From contig CABRGB010000007.1 in NCBI GenBank assembly GCA_902470345.1, positions 1 to 49,413 of the forward strand: 49,413 bases of DNA. The letters are read 5' to 3'. A program made the translations under genes and the position numbers. Under the pieces are notes generated by a model. It ran no database searches. It was given only the letters and a program-made list of their open reading frames with translations, and was not told the DNA's origin. The DNA is from an uncultured Collinsella sp. Lineage in GTDB: Bacteria; Actinomycetota; Coriobacteriia; Coriobacteriales; Coriobacteriaceae. Below are positions 48,971 to 49,413 of the stretch, piece by piece (within the stretch, counting starts at the first letter, position 1; every line of letters begins with the position of its first letter).

Positions 48971-49097
48971 GGGGCGGTCGGGGTGTTCCCTCAAAATCGT
49001 CCTCGCGCATGAAGGCCCCTTGCCCTGCTCCTACGGAGCGACGGACAAGGGGCCTTCGCGCTGCGGAATGATTTTGAGGGAACACCCCGACCGCCCC
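48971..49097. repeat. Long three-tier inverted repeat (127 bp) after thrB
   Basis: Perfect 28-bp outer arms (48971-48998, starting GGGGCGGTCGGGGTG; 49070-49097), middle arms GAAGGCCCCTTG/CAAGGGGCCTTC and a centre hairpin GCTCC-TAC-GGAGC. The centre and the GGACAAG word resemble the repeat at 43518-43635. Confidence 0.95.
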
Positions 49098-49204
49098 TGC
49101 GCCTACCTTGCTGAGGATGTCTATAGGGACCCACGCTTTGAAGGGGCGCCGGGCTGATAGCCTGCTTTTTATTGGTGGGGGCTCTTGCTGGTAAGGGGCA
49201 CTTA

Positions 49205-49413
49205 TTAGAGGCAAGCCTCGGCGATGCGCTTTTTGAGTTCGTCGATGCCGGTGCCAGTCTGAGAGCTTGTGATGATCACGTTCTCGGCCGGGACGTTGAG
49301 CTGCTTTTTGATGGCTGCTGCCTGGCGGGCCTGCTGGGTGCGGCTGAGCTTGTCAGCCTTGGTGAGGCAGACGATAAAGTTGAACTCGTTGCCCTGCAGG
49401 TAGTCGATCATGT
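49205..49413 (-). CDS. engB: Ribosome biogenesis GTPase EngB/YsxC, C-terminal part (runs off the window)
   Basis: The visible 68 residues contain FIVCLTKADKLSRTQ, whose TKAD is the G4 base-recognition motif, and ITSSQTGTGIDELKKRI, the G5 region. Both match the C-terminus of EngB/YsxC/YihA, which binds GTP and assists large ribosomal subunit assembly. The G1-G3 motifs lie beyond the window end. Other small TRAFAC GTPases are possible but fit less well. Confidence 0.82.
   Translation of the reverse strand, partial: MIDYLQGNEFNFIVCLTKADKLSRTQQARQAAAIKKQLNVPAENVIITSSQTGTGIDELKKRIAEACL

Overview
The window is GC-rich, densely coded bacterial DNA. Gene content and style point to a gut actinobacterium of the class Coriobacteriia, most likely Collinsella. 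The supporting signs are a giant 2-hydroxyacyl-CoA dehydratase activase-type protein, an LAxTG-anchored surface protein, a GluABCD-like amino-acid transporter, and many short palindromic intergenic repeats. The genus is inference; no marker gene such as 16S rRNA is present.

Layout. 1-7.2 kb: the tail of a membrane protein, a 1161-residue wall-anchored coiled-coil protein with an internal CAP domain and a G9 tract, a DUF389 membrane protein, a broken arylsulfotransferase and a 3-hydroxyacyl-CoA dehydrogenase. 7.2-13.3 kb: a 1595-residue activase/dehydratase-type protein with its TetR regulator, then a very small hydrophobic-basic ORF with a candidate convergent RNA (type I toxin-antitoxin-like). 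13.3-19.4 kb: a HAD phosphatase, a P-II (GlnB) 3' remnant, a CmpB-type membrane protein, an HD protein, a DXS-like enzyme lacking several canonical residues, a six-arm repeat cluster and an iron alcohol dehydrogenase. 19.6-24.1 kb: an amino-acid ABC transporter operon ending in a PuuD-type amidotransferase. 24.1-28.4 kb: an HPt protein beside a degenerate GGDEF/REC/HD-GYP protein, an alpha/beta hydrolase and a radical SAM protein. 28.5-37.0 kb: methionine aminopeptidase with a SEC-C zinc motif, a D-2-hydroxyacid dehydrogenase, an M18 aminopeptidase with a coupled 60-residue ORF, a membrane-anchored Ntn hydrolase, phosphofructokinase, a membrane-bound XRE regulator and a small conserved protein. 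37.1-43.0 kb: an FtsX-type ABC exporter, a GyrI-like gene behind a LexA-like box, a truncated Abi_2 gene fused to a ClC channel remnant, and ogt. 43.5-49.4 kb: asd and lysC on the minus strand, thrC and thrB on the plus strand (aspartate to threonine), and the 3' part of engB.

The most unusual property is the intergenic DNA. There are at least four short palindromic repeat families: A, five copies with the core ACCTGCCAAAA; B, three copies of TTGCGGTGA-type arms; C, a three-pair cluster at 18.0-18.2 kb; D, two copies flanking the small toxin-like ORF. There are also eight long nested inverted repeats of 86-170 bp, several with perfect 21-28 bp outer arms around an inner hairpin. Four gene remnants (arylsulfotransferase, glnB, abi, clc) lie in or beside such spacers, so the spacers look like sites of turnover.

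Linked functions: lysC, asd, thrC and thrB cover the common aspartate branch and threonine synthesis, with no homoserine dehydrogenase in view. The transporter operon has an intergenic terminator between binding protein and permeases that probably sets a high binding-protein ratio. The HPt and REC/HD-GYP genes form a likely signalling pair.
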